Part shown: positions 18,714 to 28,873 of the stretch, in pieces
Position numbering within the stretch: position 1 is the stretch's first letter
Layout of the letters: the number at the start of each line of letters is the position of its first letter
DNA from: Thermaceae bacterium
Lineage (GTDB): Bacteria; Deinococcota; Deinococci; Deinococcales; Marinithermaceae
NCBI GenBank assembly: GCA_027067955.1
Contig: JAMOUW010000016.1
Location: 1-51,069, forward strand
Reading direction: 5' to 3'
Length of the DNA stretch: 51,069 nt
Made by a program: the position numbers and the translations under genes
The notes under the pieces: generated by a model
Told to the model about the DNA's origin: nothing
Database searches by the model: none
Seen by the model: the letters and a program-made list of their open reading frames with translations, nothing else

Positions 18714-20174
18714 ATGCGTCTCTTTACCCCCGAGGCCATGCGCGCCGCCGACGCGCGCGCCGTCGAACTGGGTTATCCCAGCCTCTTGTTGATGGAAGCT
18801 GCGGGGCGGGCAGTTGCCGCCGCGGCCCGGGCCTTCCGCCCCGAAGCCCGCAGTTTCGTAGTGGCCGCCGGCAAGGGCAACAACGGCGGCGACGGCCTGG
18901 TGGCCGCCCGCTGGCTGAGAATGTGGGGCTTCAAGGTACGGGTATTCGCCCCCCAAGGCCACCGCGGCGACGCGGCTCAGGCCCGGGCCGCTCTGGAAAC
19001 GCACCTGGAAATAGAGCCGCTGGAAGCGCTGGACCTGCGCGGGGCGGACGTAATCCTGGATGCCCTCTTCGGAACCGGCCTGCACAGGCCGCTCGAGGGC
19101 GCCTGGGCCGACATCGTCGCGCGCATCAACAGCTCGGGGGCATCCGTAGCAGCGGTGGACGTGCCCTCGGGTCTGCCCCACACGCCACACGTGAAAGCCG
19201 ATCTCACGGTGGCCCTGGCGGGGTTGAAACCCGCACACGTCTTTTATCCCCATAGGGCCGCCTGTGGAAAGATACAGCTGGCGCCGATAGGTCTCCCCCC
19301 CGAACTGCTGGAAGCAAGCGATCTACCGGAGCTGCTCGAGCCAGCCTCTATGCGCGCACTGCTGCCGCAGCGTCCCGGAGACGCTCACAAGGGATCCGTG
19401 GGGCGGGTTCTGGTGGTCGGCGGCGCGGTCGAATATACCGGAGCTCCGGCGCTGGCGGCCCTGGGAGCCTACCGCGCCGGAGCCGGACTGGTCACGGTCG
19501 CCTACCCGGCAGAGGCGCGGGTAACGCCGCCGCTGGAAGCCGTACGGCTGCCAGTATCGCGCTGGCAGGACGCCCGCCTCCACGAGGCCAGGGCCGAAGC
19601 ACTGGCGGTGGGCATGGGCGGGGGCAAGGGCGGCGGTGCCGCGGCCAGGGCCGCCTTGAAGCTCAAGAAACCCACGCTCCTGGACGCCGACGCCCTTTAT
19701 CCGGAGGTGGTCAGGGCCTACGCCGGCGCTGCAGTACCCACGGTCATAACCCCGCACCCCGGGGAGGCGGCCCGGCTGCTGGAAACCGGCGCCGATGCGG
19801 TGGCGCGGGATCCGCTGCGCTCGGCCTGCGAGCTCGCCCGCCGTTTTCGCACCACGGTGGTGCTCAAAGGCGGGCCCACGGTAATCTGCGAGCCCGGCCG
19901 CACGGCGGTGAACACCACCGGCAACCCCGCCATGGCGACGGGCGGTTCCGGGGACGTTCTATCGGGAGTAATTGCGGCTTTCATGGCGGCCGGGCTCGAG
20001 CCCTGGGACGCCGCCCGGCTGGGCGTATATCTCCACGGCCTCGCCGGTGACCATTACGGCCGCACCGGACTGCTCGCCCGTGATCTGGCGGAAGCGCTCC
20101 CCGCCGCCCGCACAAATTTGGAAAAGGGAAATTGCGAACCTTACTGGGAAATGGGGCTGCTCAACCAACACTAG
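18714..20174 (+). CDS. nnr: Bifunctional NAD(P)HX epimerase and ADP-dependent dehydratase
   Basis: Repairs hydrated NADH and NADPH. The N-terminal epimerase domain has the SLLLMEAAGRA and GKGNNGGDGLVAARWL segments (about 23-66). The C-terminal dehydratase domain contains HKGSVGRVLVVGG (about 225-237), TVITPHPGEAARLL (343-356) and TTGNPAMATGGSGDVLSG (402-419), the family signature. The 486-residue length is typical of the fused form. It follows the K+ channel gene by 3 bp. The 3' end overlaps the convergent hypothetical gene by 14 bp. Confidence 0.92.
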   Translation: MRLFTPEAMRAADARAVELGYPSLLLMEAAGRAVAAAARAFRPEARSFVVAAGKGNNGGDGLVAARWLRMWGFKVRVFAPQGHRGDAAQARAALETHLEIEPLEALDLRGADVILDALFGTGLHRPLEGAWADIVARINSSGASVAAVDVPSGLPHTPHVKADLTVALAGLKPAHVFYPHRAACGKIQLAPIGLPPELLEASDLPELLEPASMRALLPQRPGDAHKGSVGRVLVVGGAVEYTGAPALAALGAYRAGAGLVTVAYPAEARVTPPLEAVRLPVSRWQDARLHEARAEALAVGMGGGKGGGAAARAALKLKKPTLLDADALYPEVVRAYAGAAVPTVITPHPGEAARLLETGADAVARDPLRSACELARRFRTTVVLKGGPTVICEPGRTAVNTTGNPAMATGGSGDVLSGVIAAFMAAGLEPWDAARLGVYLHGLAGDHYGRTGLLARDLAEALPAARTNLEKGNCEPYWEMGLLNQH

Positions 20175-20589
20175 GTACCATACGCGCCCGTGCCACGAAG
20201 CGCTCACCCAGCAGCAAGCGCTCTACCGCTTCCAGACCGTGCTGAAAGAGCACCCCGTAGCGGCTGCGCTGCAGGTCGTAGACCCCGAGGTCGTAAATCT
20301 GCTCGATTCGCTCAACAAACCCCGTCACCGGAGCCTCGCCTACGGCGAAGGCCACCGCCACCAGCCATCTCTCCTCCGGAAATGCATGCAGCACCACAAA
20401 ACCCTGCGACCCCAGGGAAATCACGCTCGCGCCACCGTCTTCGACGTCATATGCGCGCACCCCTGCTCCGAGCGGCCACATGCCAGCGAGCTCCCGTGCC
20501 GCTGCGGCCGTCTCTGCAGGATAGAGCCGTTCCGCCTCCAGTCTGCGAGCACCCACGATTATGTGGGTTCCGTACGCCAGTCGCTGCAA
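20161..20589 (-). CDS. Unrecognised 142-residue protein, possibly AdoMet-decarboxylase-like
   Basis: I do not recognise it with certainty. THIIVGARRL near residue 8 and SQGFVVLHAFPEERW near 60-74 recall the class 1B AdoMet decarboxylase fold, whose hallmark ESHLAIHTWPE aligns with QGFVVLHAFPE. The cleavage serine and catalytic histidine would then be missing, so it could not form the pyruvoyl group. This is a weak resemblance. Start TTG at 20589 has AAGGGGG 8 nt upstream. It diverges from sdhC and converges on nnr. Confidence 0.55.
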   Translation of the reverse strand: MQRLAYGTHIIVGARRLEAERLYPAETAAAARELAGMWPLGAGVRAYDVEDGGASVISLGSQGFVVLHAFPEERWLVAVAFAVGEAPVTGFVERIEQIYDLGVYDLQRSRYGVLFQHGLEAVERLLLGERFVARARMVPSVG

Positions 20590-20742
20590 AGCACACCCCC
20601 TTCCCCCGTTTACATTATCATCCGGCTCGTTTCTTTAAACATTCCGGGGGCTTTCGCCCTATGGAAACAACATGCAGACGAGCGTTAAATAAATGAGACT
20701 GCCGCGTGCGGTGCTAGACTTGTGGTCGTAAAAGGAGGCGAT
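20590..20742. other. Divergent promoter region for sdhC and the 142-residue gene
   Basis: The plus strand carries TAGACT at 20715-20720, a plausible sdh -10. The minus strand has TGATAATGT near 20620-20628, an extended -10 candidate for the 142-residue gene. No strong operator palindrome is visible. Confidence 0.45.
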
Positions 20743-21105
20743 ATGTACCGCGGAAGAGAAGGCCAATGGGCGTTTTACCTGCACCGGATCACCGGGGTCG
20801 CGATCTTGCTGTATCTGCTGGTCCACGTGGGCGAGCTCACAGCCGCTATGTTCGGGTCAAAATACTCGAACGCGATCCTGCATTTCTTCCACCAACCCCT
20901 GTTCCAGCTTGGTTTGCTAACCGTGATCGGAGCCGTGCTGTACCACGCTCTCAACGGGCTACGCATTTTGATTATGGACTTTACCAGCTGGGGCACCCGT
21001 CTGCAGAACAAACTCTGGTACGGCGTGCTGATACTCTTCGCGCTACTGTACGTTCCCACGGTAATCAAGATCCTGCCCGAGATCTTCGGAGGCGGAGGTC
21101 ACTGA
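20743..21105 (+). CDS. sdhC: Succinate dehydrogenase cytochrome b subunit
   Basis: Membrane anchor of complex II, three helices and heme/quinone contacts. LHRITGVAILLYLLVHV (about residues 13-29) and YHALNGLRILIMD (66-78) carry the histidines used for heme. The 120-residue length is usual. The ATG at 20743 is preferred because AAAGGAGG lies just upstream; an in-frame GTG at 20722 would lack this. First gene of sdhCDAB. Its stop overlaps the sdhD start (TGATG). Confidence 0.9.
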   Translation: MYRGREGQWAFYLHRITGVAILLYLLVHVGELTAAMFGSKYSNAILHFFHQPLFQLGLLTVIGAVLYHALNGLRILIMDFTSWGTRLQNKLWYGVLILFALLYVPTVIKILPEIFGGGGH

Positions 21106-21506
21106 TGGCGATCAAGACCCGCAACTTCAACGTAGCCCGCCAGCAGGCAAGCACTAATATTGAGCTGATCTGGTGGGTATTCATGCGCGTGTCCGGGGTG
21201 CTGCTCGTCTTTCTGGTGCTCGGACATATCTATATGAACAACATTCTGATAAGCAACACTTCGATCGATTTCGATTATGTAGCATCCAGATTTTCACAAC
21301 CCTTATACAAGGTCTATGACCTGGTCATGCTCGTACTGGCAATGCTCCACGGCACCAACGGCCTGCGCTACATCATTGACGACTACGTCCACCACGATGG
21401 CTGGCGCAACATCGTCAAATACGCGCTCTACTTCGTGGTGGCGGTATTGATCACTACCGGTACGATGCTGCTCTTCAGCTTCCCGTTCAACAAGGTAGGG
21501 GGTTAA
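21105..21506 (+). CDS. sdhD: Succinate dehydrogenase membrane anchor subunit
   Basis: Second membrane anchor of complex II, 133 residues with three helices: [21 protein letters not shown], a second around [21 protein letters not shown], and a third near the end. The histidines in LGHIY and LHGTNGLRY are probable heme or quinone ligands. It begins with ATG 21105, overlapping the sdhC stop by one base, so the two are coupled. GGCGGAGG in the end of sdhC serves as its ribosome binding site. Confidence 0.88.
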   Translation: MAIKTRNFNVARQQASTNIELIWWVFMRVSGVLLVFLVLGHIYMNNILISNTSIDFDYVASRFSQPLYKVYDLVMLVLAMLHGTNGLRYIIDDYVHHDGWRNIVKYALYFVVAVLITTGTMLLFSFPFNKVGG

Positions 21507-21508
21507 CG

Positions 21509-23245
21509 ATGGCACACATCCATGACGTCTTGATCGTGGGGGCCGGGGGCGCAGGGTTGACCGCCGCGCTATTCGCCGCCAAGAACGGCGCAAACGTAGG
21601 CGTTATCACCAAGCTTTACCCCACCCGCAGCCACACGGGAGCCGCACAGGGCGGCGTTTCCGCCGCCCTTGGAAACGTCGAGGAAGACCGCTGGGAATGG
21701 CACATGTACGACACCGTCAAAGGAGGCGACTACCTGACCGATCAGGATGCCGCCGAGGTGTTCGCCAAGGAAACCATTGAGGGCGTGATCGAGCTCGAGC
21801 ACATGGGGCTGCCCTTCGACCGCCTGCCCAGTGGCAAAATCGCCCAGCGCCGCTTCGGCGGCCATACCCGCAACTTCGGCGAGGCGCCGGTGCGCCGGGC
21901 CGCCTACGCCGCCGACCGCACCGGGCACGTCATTTTGCACACGCTGCACCAGCAGGCGGTCAAATACGGCATCGCGTTCTACAACGAGTTTTACGTCCTC
22001 GACCTGCTCTTCGATGACGACGGGCGGGCGTTCGGGGTGCTGGCCTACGAACTGGCCACCGGCGAGGTGCACACCTTCAAGGCCGGAGCAATTGTCATCG
22101 CTAGCGGCGGCTACGGCCGCATATTCAAAACCACCGCCACGGCCCACACCGTGACCGGAGACATGCAGGCCCTCATCTACAACAAGGGTCTGCCTCTCGA
22201 GGACCCCGAGTTCTTCCAGTTCCACCCTACCGGCCTCTTCCCATTGGGCATTTTGATCACTGAAGGCGCCCGCGGGGAAGGGGGCATACTGCGCAACGCG
22301 GACGGCGAACGCTTCATGGAGCGCTACGCGCCCACCATCAAGGATCTCGCCCCCCGCGACGTGGTGGCCCGCTCCATGTTCATCGAAATCATGGAGGGGC
22401 GAGGCTGCGGACCTAACAAAGACCACATATGCCTCGATCTAACCCACCTCGAGCCTGATGTCATTGAAAAACGCCTTCCCGACATCGCCGAGTTCGCACG
22501 CACCTATGCTGGCGTAGATCCGGTCAAGCAGCCGATCCCCGTCCTCTACACCGCCCACTATTCGATGGGCGGTATCCCCACCACGCTCTGGACCGAGGTA
22601 ATCAAGGACGAAAACAACACCGTCGTTCCCGGTCTGTACGCGGCCGGGGAATCGGCCTGCGTCAGCATGCACGGGGCCAACCGCCTGGGCACCAACTCGC
22701 TCGCCGAACTCATCGTCTTTGGTCGCCGCGCGGGTATCGCTTCGGCCAAGTTCGCCCAAACCTACAAACCACACCCGCTTCCCCCGGAAGCATCCGATCC
22801 GGCGCGCGAGCGGGTGGACAAAATCCTTTCCAGCAGCGGCGGCGAGTCCGTATCCAAGATACGTAAGGAGCTGCAGGAAAGCATGATGGAAAACGCCTCG
22901 GTCTACCGCAACGAGGAGCGCCTCAGCAAGCAGGTGAAGATAGTCCGCGAACTGCAGGAGCGCTACGAGCATATATCTATCCAGGACAAGGGCAAGCTCT
23001 TCAATACGGAGCTGGTGGAGGCGTTCGAGCTGGGCAGCCTGCTCACCGTGGCCGAGGCACTGGTACACGCCGCGCTCAACCGCACCGAATCGCGCGGCGC
23101 CCACGCCCGCGAAGACTACCCCGAGCGCGACGACGACAACTGGCTGAAGCACACCCTGGCCTACCGCGAGGCCCCCGGCAAGGTGCGCTTCGCCTACAAG
23201 CCCGTAGTGCTGGGCCGCTTCGAGCCCAAGCCGCGCACCTATTAG
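21509..23245 (+). CDS. sdhA: Succinate dehydrogenase flavoprotein subunit
   Basis: Oxidises succinate to fumarate with covalently bound FAD. The 578 residues start with the dinucleotide fold [15 protein letters not shown], then [15 protein letters not shown] (41-55), whose histidine carries FAD. HPTG (about 236-239), REGARGEGG-type GARGEGGI and [23 protein letters not shown] (about 388-410) complete the catalytic site. It follows sdhD by 2 bp and precedes sdhB by 10 bp. Confidence 0.96.
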   Translation: MAHIHDVLIVGAGGAGLTAALFAAKNGANVGVITKLYPTRSHTGAAQGGVSAALGNVEEDRWEWHMYDTVKGGDYLTDQDAAEVFAKETIEGVIELEHMGLPFDRLPSGKIAQRRFGGHTRNFGEAPVRRAAYAADRTGHVILHTLHQQAVKYGIAFYNEFYVLDLLFDDDGRAFGVLAYELATGEVHTFKAGAIVIASGGYGRIFKTTATAHTVTGDMQALIYNKGLPLEDPEFFQFHPTGLFPLGILITEGARGEGGILRNADGERFMERYAPTIKDLAPRDVVARSMFIEIMEGRGCGPNKDHICLDLTHLEPDVIEKRLPDIAEFARTYAGVDPVKQPIPVLYTAHYSMGGIPTTLWTEVIKDENNTVVPGLYAAGESACVSMHGANRLGTNSLAELIVFGRRAGIASAKFAQTYKPHPLPPEASDPARERVDKILSSSGGESVSKIRKELQESMMENASVYRNEERLSKQVKIVRELQERYEHISIQDKGKLFNTELVEAFELGSLLTVAEALVHAALNRTESRGAHAREDYPERDDDNWLKHTLAYREAPGKVRFAYKPVVLGRFEPKPRTY

Positions 23246-23255
23246 GGAGGGGACG

Positions 23256-23957
<702 letters not shown>

Positions 23958-23971
23958 AATCCGTTAGCTTC

Positions 23972-24003
23972 GGCGCGGGGCCGCGGCCCCGCGCCTTTTT
24001 TTG
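23972..24003 (+). terminator. Intrinsic terminator after sdhB
   Basis: GGCGCGGGGC-CGCG-GCCCCGCGCC followed by eight T. A textbook rho-independent terminator, 14 bp past the sdhB stop. The next gene's -10 lies only 5 bp beyond its T tract. Confidence 0.95.
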
Positions 24004-24008
24004 TTTTG

Positions 24009-24014
24009 TATAAT
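24009..24014 (+). promoter_or_regulatory. -10 element of the DJ-1/PfpI gene
   Basis: TATAAT directly after the sdhB terminator. The -35 would fall in the terminator stem, so the two elements overlap. The leader is about 23 nt with AAAAGGAGG. Confidence 0.6.
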
Positions 24015-24042
24015 GCGATGCGAACGGAAAAGGAGGTTTGGC

Positions 24043-24630
24043 GTGGCACAGAAGAAGATTCTGATGTTCGTCGGCGATTACATGGAAGACTACGAAGCAA
24101 TGGTGCCCTTCCAGATGCTGCTCATGGCCGGGCACCGGGTGGATGCAGTTTGCCCGGGCAAGAAACCGGGCGACACCGTCAAAACCGCCATTCACGACTT
24201 CGAAGGCGACCAGACCTACAGCGAGAAGCCGGGGCACAACTTTGCGGTCAACGCCGACTTCGACCAGGTCGACCCCGACGACTATGACGCCCTGCTCATC
24301 CCGGGCGGCCGGGCGCCGGAGTACCTGCGGCTGAACGAACGGGTGCTCGAGATCACCCGGACCATCGCCGCAGCAGGCAAGCCTGTAGCCGCCATCTGCC
24401 ACGGACCGCAGATCCTCGCGGCCGCACGGGTGATTACCGGGTTCGAAATATCCGGTTATCCAGCCGTAGGTCCGGAAATAGAGCTAGCCGGGGCCAGTTA
24501 CATCGGCCCCAACGACACCTTCACCAATGCCCATACCGACAGAAATTTCGTAACCGCCCCCGCCTGGCCGGCGCATCCCGAATGGATCCGCCAGTTTCTG
24601 AAGTTGCTGGGCAGCCGCATAGAACCCTAG
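24043..24630 (+). CDS. DJ-1/PfpI family protein
   Basis: Class I glutamine-amidotransferase-like fold. The 195 residues show [12 protein letters not shown] (84-95) and the catalytic cysteine-histidine pair in AICHGPQ (C119-H120), with E15 near the cysteine. Related proteins are reported as stress chaperones, proteases or deglycases, so the activity here is open. GTG start at 24043 with AAAAGGAGG 8 nt upstream. An imperfect GC-rich hairpin follows at about 24634-24663. Confidence 0.85.
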   Translation: MAQKKILMFVGDYMEDYEAMVPFQMLLMAGHRVDAVCPGKKPGDTVKTAIHDFEGDQTYSEKPGHNFAVNADFDQVDPDDYDALLIPGGRAPEYLRLNERVLEITRTIAAAGKPVAAICHGPQILAAARVITGFEISGYPAVGPEIELAGASYIGPNDTFTNAHTDRNFVTAPAWPAHPEWIRQFLKLLGSRIEP

Positions 24631-24752
24631 GCGAGCCCCCTCCAGCCGGGGAATGGAGGCTCGTTCCCCGGCACCTCCCCTACCCGCGCCACTCCGCGCC
24701 GGGGTCCGTAACGTGAACTAGAACCGTAGCCAGCAGTGTTTTGCGCAGCGCG

Positions 24753-26387
24753 TTAGACGGAAAGCTCCTCGCGCAACGCTCCGGCCTGCTTGCCAAGCTG
24801 CTGAATACGACCGGAAATCTCCTGCAATTGCGACCTCTTGTGATCCAGCTCTTCGCAGCGATCGCGGTAGAGTTCACGAAAACGCTTGCTCGATCGGGCC
24901 AGCTCCCCCTCGAGCGTCGCTTCCAGCCCCTCGGCCAGCTCGCGCTCGAGCCGGTCCAGACCCTCGTCGATCCGGCGCTGGGCAGCGCGCTTGCGGCGCG
25001 GCAGAATGGAAAAACCCAGCACCGCCGCCACCAGCCCGGCCGTCACCCCGGTAACGTCGGCGGCCAAGCCGTGCAGCGCCAGCGCGAGACCCGCCCCCAA
25101 GCCCACCGCCCCCAGCTCGGCAAGCGCCGTATGCTGCAAGGCGCGGCTGAGCAAGCCCTGCAGGTCGCGGGCTTCGGCTTCGGGATCGTAAGACTCGAGG
25201 GCCTTGGTAACCTGCTCCGAAAGCGCCGGCCCCTCGCCATCGTAGGACCGGGGCGAACCCCTGGAGCTCAGCAGGTCGAGCGCCGAAGCCAGCAGATCGC
25301 GCTCCGCCCGGGCCAGCCAGGCGAGGCTCTCCTGAATCTTGCGTTCGAGCTCCCGGTGTGCATCCCCCACCACCTCGGCCTCGAAGGATTTCTGGATCTT
25401 GCTGGCGTTTATCAGGTCGAACAGGCGTCCCAGGCGCAGGGTCTCGTCGAGCCAGCGCGCCGCCCGGCGGCGGACTCCGGAAACCACCTCCCGCACCTGC
25501 GCCGTCTGTCCCGCGAACTCCTCCCGTACCCGCCGCTCGTGGCGGCCGAGCAACTCTTCGAGGCGCCTGCAAACGTCGAGATCCGCCTCCAGAGACTCGA
25601 TTTCAATTTTCACGGCATTGCTGCCCTCGGCGAGCTGCCGCTCCAGGACCCCCAGCGGTGAGCCCAGCTTGATTCGCGCCGCCTCTTCCCGCAGTACGCG
25701 CTTAATGTAGCCTTCGAGCGCGGCCATTCCGCTGTCTTCACCCGAGCGGGCCCGGCGTGCAGAAACCCCGAACACCGGCGGCTCGACGCCCAGCGTCCGC
25801 GCCGCCTGTTCGCGCACATAGGCCAGCACCTCCTCCACCTCCCCGGGCTCCAGCAAATCGAGTTTGTTAACGACCAGTACAACCTTTTTCTCCCAACCCT
25901 TAATCAGCTTCAGGAAATCGCGCTCGCTCGCGGTAAAAGGGCGATCTGCACTGGTAGTGAAAAGTATCAGATCCGCCCGGGGCAGGAAGCGCTCGGTCAG
26001 GATCTGGTGGTGCTCGATGACGGCGTTGGTGCCGGGCGTGTCCACCAAGTGCAGGTCGCGTAGCAGCGGATGCGGCAGGTGCAGCATAACCAAACCCGGC
26101 TCCAATACCTTGCTGCCCCCTTTGTCCGCATAGGCTATCCACTGGATGCGGTCGGTGGTCGGGGTAACACCCTCGCGCAACAGTTCGCGGCCCAGTAAAG
26201 CATTAAGCAAGCTGGACTTGCCGCTGTTGAACTCTCCCGCAACCACCAGCAGGAACGGGCCGTCCAGATCCTGGACAGCCTGACGCAGCGGGGTGGTATC
26301 CGCTCCCGTGCGCGCCAGGGTTTCCAACCCTGCTACCAAAAGTTCTCGCACCTGACCCGCAAGACGTTGCAGTTCGGGATCGATCAC
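24753..26387 (-). CDS. Bacterial dynamin-like GTPase
   Basis: Large membrane-remodelling GTPase type. The 544 residues contain G1 GEFNSGKSS (51-59), G2 TPTT (75-78), G3 DTPG (116-119) and G4 NKLD (174-177). A long helical stalk follows, then a hydrophobic paddle segment of glycine- and leucine-rich sequence (about 420-460, GLGAGLALALHGLAADVTG) and basic residues RRKRAAQRR. Related proteins fuse or protect membranes and may respond to phage or antibiotic stress; that is knowledge of the family, not seen here. Leaderless GTG start at 26387. It stands alone downstream of the tRNA-Ile terminator. Confidence 0.85.
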   Translation of the reverse strand: MIDPELQRLAGQVRELLVAGLETLARTGADTTPLRQAVQDLDGPFLLVVAGEFNSGKSSLLNALLGRELLREGVTPTTDRIQWIAYADKGGSKVLEPGLVMLHLPHPLLRDLHLVDTPGTNAVIEHHQILTERFLPRADLILFTTSADRPFTASERDFLKLIKGWEKKVVLVVNKLDLLEPGEVEEVLAYVREQAARTLGVEPPVFGVSARRARSGEDSGMAALEGYIKRVLREEAARIKLGSPLGVLERQLAEGSNAVKIEIESLEADLDVCRRLEELLGRHERRVREEFAGQTAQVREVVSGVRRRAARWLDETLRLGRLFDLINASKIQKSFEAEVVGDAHRELERKIQESLAWLARAERDLLASALDLLSSRGSPRSYDGEGPALSEQVTKALESYDPEAEARDLQGLLSRALQHTALAELGAVGLGAGLALALHGLAADVTGVTAGLVAAVLGFSILPRRKRAAQRRIDEGLDRLERELAEGLEATLEGELARSSKRFRELYRDRCEELDHKRSQLQEISGRIQQLGKQAGALREELSV

Positions 26388-26393
26388 GTACCC

Positions 26394-26399
26394 ATGCTA
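26394..26399 (-). promoter_or_regulatory. -10 element of a leaderless promoter for the dynamin-like gene
   Basis: TAGCAT (minus strand) ends 6 nt before the GTG at 26387, with GGGTAC between. No ribosome binding site. Confidence 0.6.
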
Positions 26400-26423
26400 C
26401 CAGCATCGTGTAAAGAAGCAGCG

Positions 26424-26448
26424 AAAAAGCCGGGTTTCCCCGGCTTTT

Positions 26449-26449
<1 letters not shown>
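26424..26449 (-). terminator. Intrinsic terminator of tRNA-Ile
   Basis: On the minus strand AAAAAGCCGGG-GAAA-CCCGGCTTTTT, a perfect 11-bp stem with its own T tract, directly after the tRNA CCA. Because the stem is flanked by A and T runs it could work in both directions. Confidence 0.92.
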
Positions 26450-26525
<76 letters not shown>

Positions 26526-26546
26526 TCATCTCGCCCAGCACGGGTT

Positions 26547-26575
26547 ATCGTATCAACCCCGCGGAGGGCTGTCAA
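26547..26575 (-). promoter_or_regulatory. Promoter of tRNA-Ile
   Basis: On the minus strand a perfect TTGACA (26570-26575), a 17-bp spacer and TACGAT (26547-26552), about 22 nt before the tRNA 5' end. This is the best -35 in the window, and it overlaps the stop codon of the lipoprotein gene. Confidence 0.8.
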
Positions 26576-27159
26576 GGCTTGGCTATGCGTTCCACACGCT
26601 GCCCGACGGCGTCCACGGCAATCACCTTAGCCGCGGATGCGGGGACCTGAATCATGAAGCTGACTTCCTTACCCCGCGGCAACGGCAGACGGCTGAAGGT
26701 ATTGCCGTACTTGACCACAACCCGATCTACTTCCACGTCATCGGTCGCCTTGCCCACTATGCGCAGCAACCTGTCCTCGGTGAGCTCCACGCGCTCAATT
26801 ACCAGCCTGGGCCTTGCGGTATCCAGCGTAAGCGGCAGCTTCAACCTGCGCACCTGGCCGCCAGTGTCGCGGGCTTCCAGATCGAGTTCAACCTGCCCGC
26901 CTTTCCTTGCTTCTACCAGAAAGCGGAACTGCACCAGCCTGCGCCCCTTGTCCGCCGCGGGGAGGACCTCCTGGCCGCCAACGCGTACGCTGCTCACGCC
27001 CGCGTCGTCAAAGGCGTAGCCCTCCACGGTAACCTTCTGGCCTTCGCTGATCGCGCCGCTGCGGGGATGGGTTATGCCGATAAGCGGCGCCATCGCATCA
27101 CCTTTGCGCGAACAACCGGCGAACGCTAGCAAAAGAACTAGGGGGAGAAGCCTGCGCAT
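26572..27159 (-). CDS. Putative lipoprotein with Ig-like repeats
   Basis: 195 residues beginning MRRLLPLVLLLAFAGC, a lipoprotein signal with the cysteine at 16. The rest is beta-rich, with two segments such as VTVEGYAFDDAGVSSVRVGG and LRIVGKATDDVEVDRVVV that resemble Ig-like Big domains. It is probably anchored in the envelope; the function is unknown. The start is uncertain: GGGGGAG abuts the ATG at 27159, and an upstream in-frame ATG at 27168 lacks a site. It follows the envelope protein gene by a short gap, probably in one operon. Confidence 0.7.
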   Translation of the reverse strand: MRRLLPLVLLLAFAGCSRKGDAMAPLIGITHPRSGAISEGQKVTVEGYAFDDAGVSSVRVGGQEVLPAADKGRRLVQFRFLVEARKGGQVELDLEARDTGGQVRRLKLPLTLDTARPRLVIERVELTEDRLLRIVGKATDDVEVDRVVVKYGNTFSRLPLPRGKEVSFMIQVPASAAKVIAVDAVGQRVERIAKP

Positions 27160-27182
27160 CTCCCCCATGGTAACAGGAAAGA

Positions 27183-27626
27183 TTAGTGGAAGTTGACGCC
27201 GATGCGACCGCCGAAGAAGGGACCGATGTGGGGAGGACCCCACGTAACGTAGCGCACCCCCAGCTGCGCCTCGAAGAACACTCCGAAGGTGGTTTCGGGA
27301 ATGACCCACTCGACCCCGGCAAGCCCGTGCCCGTTGACCATGAAGCTGCTCGGGAAGTACATCGCCGCAGAAAGCCCCGCACCGTAGTAGTAAGAAAGAT
27401 CTACGTCTTCCATCTCCAGAGGGCCCGTACCCAGAATCATATCGGCGGAACCGGCGATGCCAAAGGCCCCTGTATAAGGCACGCCCAGGCTGAACCGCAT
27501 GCCGCTGTCCATGGTGTACTGCACGCCAATGACCTCGGGGTACCCCGAAAACACACCAAAGTATCCTTTGGCCGAAGCGAACGAGAGCGCTATCATCAAA
27601 CCCGCGATTACCAGAGCTTTCCTCAT
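27183..27626 (-). CDS. Small exported protein, possibly an outer-membrane beta barrel
   Basis: 147 residues with a signal peptide (MRKALVIAGLMIALSFASA, cleavage after residue 19). The mature part alternates aromatic and small residues and ends FGGRIGVNFH, as in small outer-membrane barrels, for example GVFFEAQLGVRYVTW. No exact family is recognised. GGAGG sits 7 nt before the ATG. The promoter is an extended -10, TGATATACT, at 27658-27666. Confidence 0.65.
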   Translation of the reverse strand: MRKALVIAGLMIALSFASAKGYFGVFSGYPEVIGVQYTMDSGMRFSLGVPYTGAFGIAGSADMILGTGPLEMEDVDLSYYYGAGLSAAMYFPSSFMVNGHGLAGVEWVIPETTFGVFFEAQLGVRYVTWGPPHIGPFFGGRIGVNFH

Positions 27627-27657
27627 ACTTTCACCTCCGAAGTCTGTTACGACCGTC

Positions 27658-27666
27658 AGTATATCA
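27658..27666 (-). promoter_or_regulatory. Extended -10 promoter for the envelope protein genes
   Basis: TGATATACT on the minus strand (TG, one base, then TATACT). No -35 is visible, as expected for an extended -10. The leader is about 25-30 nt with GGAGG. Confidence 0.65.
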
Positions 27667-27722
27667 CAGCATGACCGTGGAAAAAGCCCTTTCCAGCACG
27701 ATTACCAGATATCGGGAACGCG

Positions 27723-28865
27723 CTAAGTAGTATATTCGGCATTGATCTTCACGTAACCTTCGGTAAGGTCGCAACCCCAGGCCTCGCCCCGGCCGGCGCC
27801 CTCGTGAAGCTCAACCTCCACCCTCACCTCGCCAGCCTGCATCGCCTGCGAGAGGGCGACGCCGTTAAAGGGAACCGCGCCCCCGCGGTAGATGAGCGTG
27901 TCCTGGAGAACGATCTCCAGCCTGCCGATGTCGAAACGGGCTCCGGAGTAGCCCAGCGCCACCAGGATGCGCCCCCAGTTGGGGTCGTTGCCGTGAACGG
28001 CCGCCTTCCAAAGCGAGCTCGCGACCACCGCCCGCGCCGCGCGCCGGGCTTCCCCGTCATCGGCCGCGCCGCTTACCCGCACGGTAATCAGCTTCTCGGC
28101 GCCCTCGCCATCGGCGGCAATCTGTCGCGCCAGCTCACGCGCCACCGCCCGCACCGCTTCCCAGAAAGCTCCGGGATCTACGGCTCCGGCAGCGCCGCTC
28201 GCCAGCAACACCGCCATATCGTTGGTGGAAGTGTCCCTGTCCACACTCACCTGGTTGAAGGTCGAGTTCACCACCTCGCGCCAGCGCCCGTGCAGCTCTC
28301 CCGCATCCACCCGGGCGTCCGTGAGTACGTAAGCCAGCATGGTGGCCATGTCGGGGTGGATCATGCCGCTGCCCTTGGCCACGCCCACCACCCGGGCGCC
28401 GCCAGGAAGGGTGCGCTCGCTCAGCTTGACGCGAGTATCGGTGGTGAGGATAGCCTCCGCAAAGCCGTCTATCTCGCCCGTCAGCTCGACCGCGGCTATG
28501 CTTTCTTCTATCTTCGCCACCGGCAGGGGAACGCCAATGACGCCGGTGGAGGCGGTGAGCACATCGTCTGCCCTGACGCCCAAGAACCCTGCTGCCAGTT
28601 CAGCCAGGCGCGCGTCATCGCGCATCCCCCGTTCTCCGGTGGCGCAGTTGGCGTTGCCGGAATTCACCACCAGCCCCGAAATGGTTTTCCGTTTCTGGTA
28701 GAGCGCGCGTCCGCGTAGCACGCAGGGCGCAGCCGCGCGATTAGTGGTGGCCAGATACGCCCACAACGCTCCCGGCTCCACCTTCAACAAAGCCAGGTCC
28801 GGTCTGCCGCTGGGCTTAATACTGCTGGCAGCAGCACCGGCCGTGAATCCCTCGGGTAAGCGCAT
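27723..28865 (-). CDS. argJ: Glutamate N-acetyltransferase (ArgJ)
   Basis: Transfers the acetyl group from N-acetylornithine to glutamate and may also use acetyl-CoA. ArgJ self-cleaves before a threonine in [14 protein letters not shown] (T175), which is intact. Other marks are [11 protein letters not shown] (104-114) and [13 protein letters not shown]. The 380-residue chain starts at ATG 28865 with TAGGAGG upstream; the longer open frame is not homologous. Last gene of argF-argC-argJ, 8 bp after argC. Confidence 0.93.
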   Translation of the reverse strand: MRLPEGFTAGAAASSIKPSGRPDLALLKVEPGALWAYLATTNRAAAPCVLRGRALYQKRKTISGLVVNSGNANCATGERGMRDDARLAELAAGFLGVRADDVLTASTGVIGVPLPVAKIEESIAAVELTGEIDGFAEAILTTDTRVKLSERTLPGGARVVGVAKGSGMIHPDMATMLAYVLTDARVDAGELHGRWREVVNSTFNQVSVDRDTSTNDMAVLLASGAAGAVDPGAFWEAVRAVARELARQIAADGEGAEKLITVRVSGAADDGEARRAARAVVASSLWKAAVHGNDPNWGRILVALGYSGARFDIGRLEIVLQDTLIYRGGAVPFNGVALSQAMQAGEVRVEVELHEGAGRGEAWGCDLTEGYVKINAEYTT

Positions 28866-28873
28866 AACACCTC

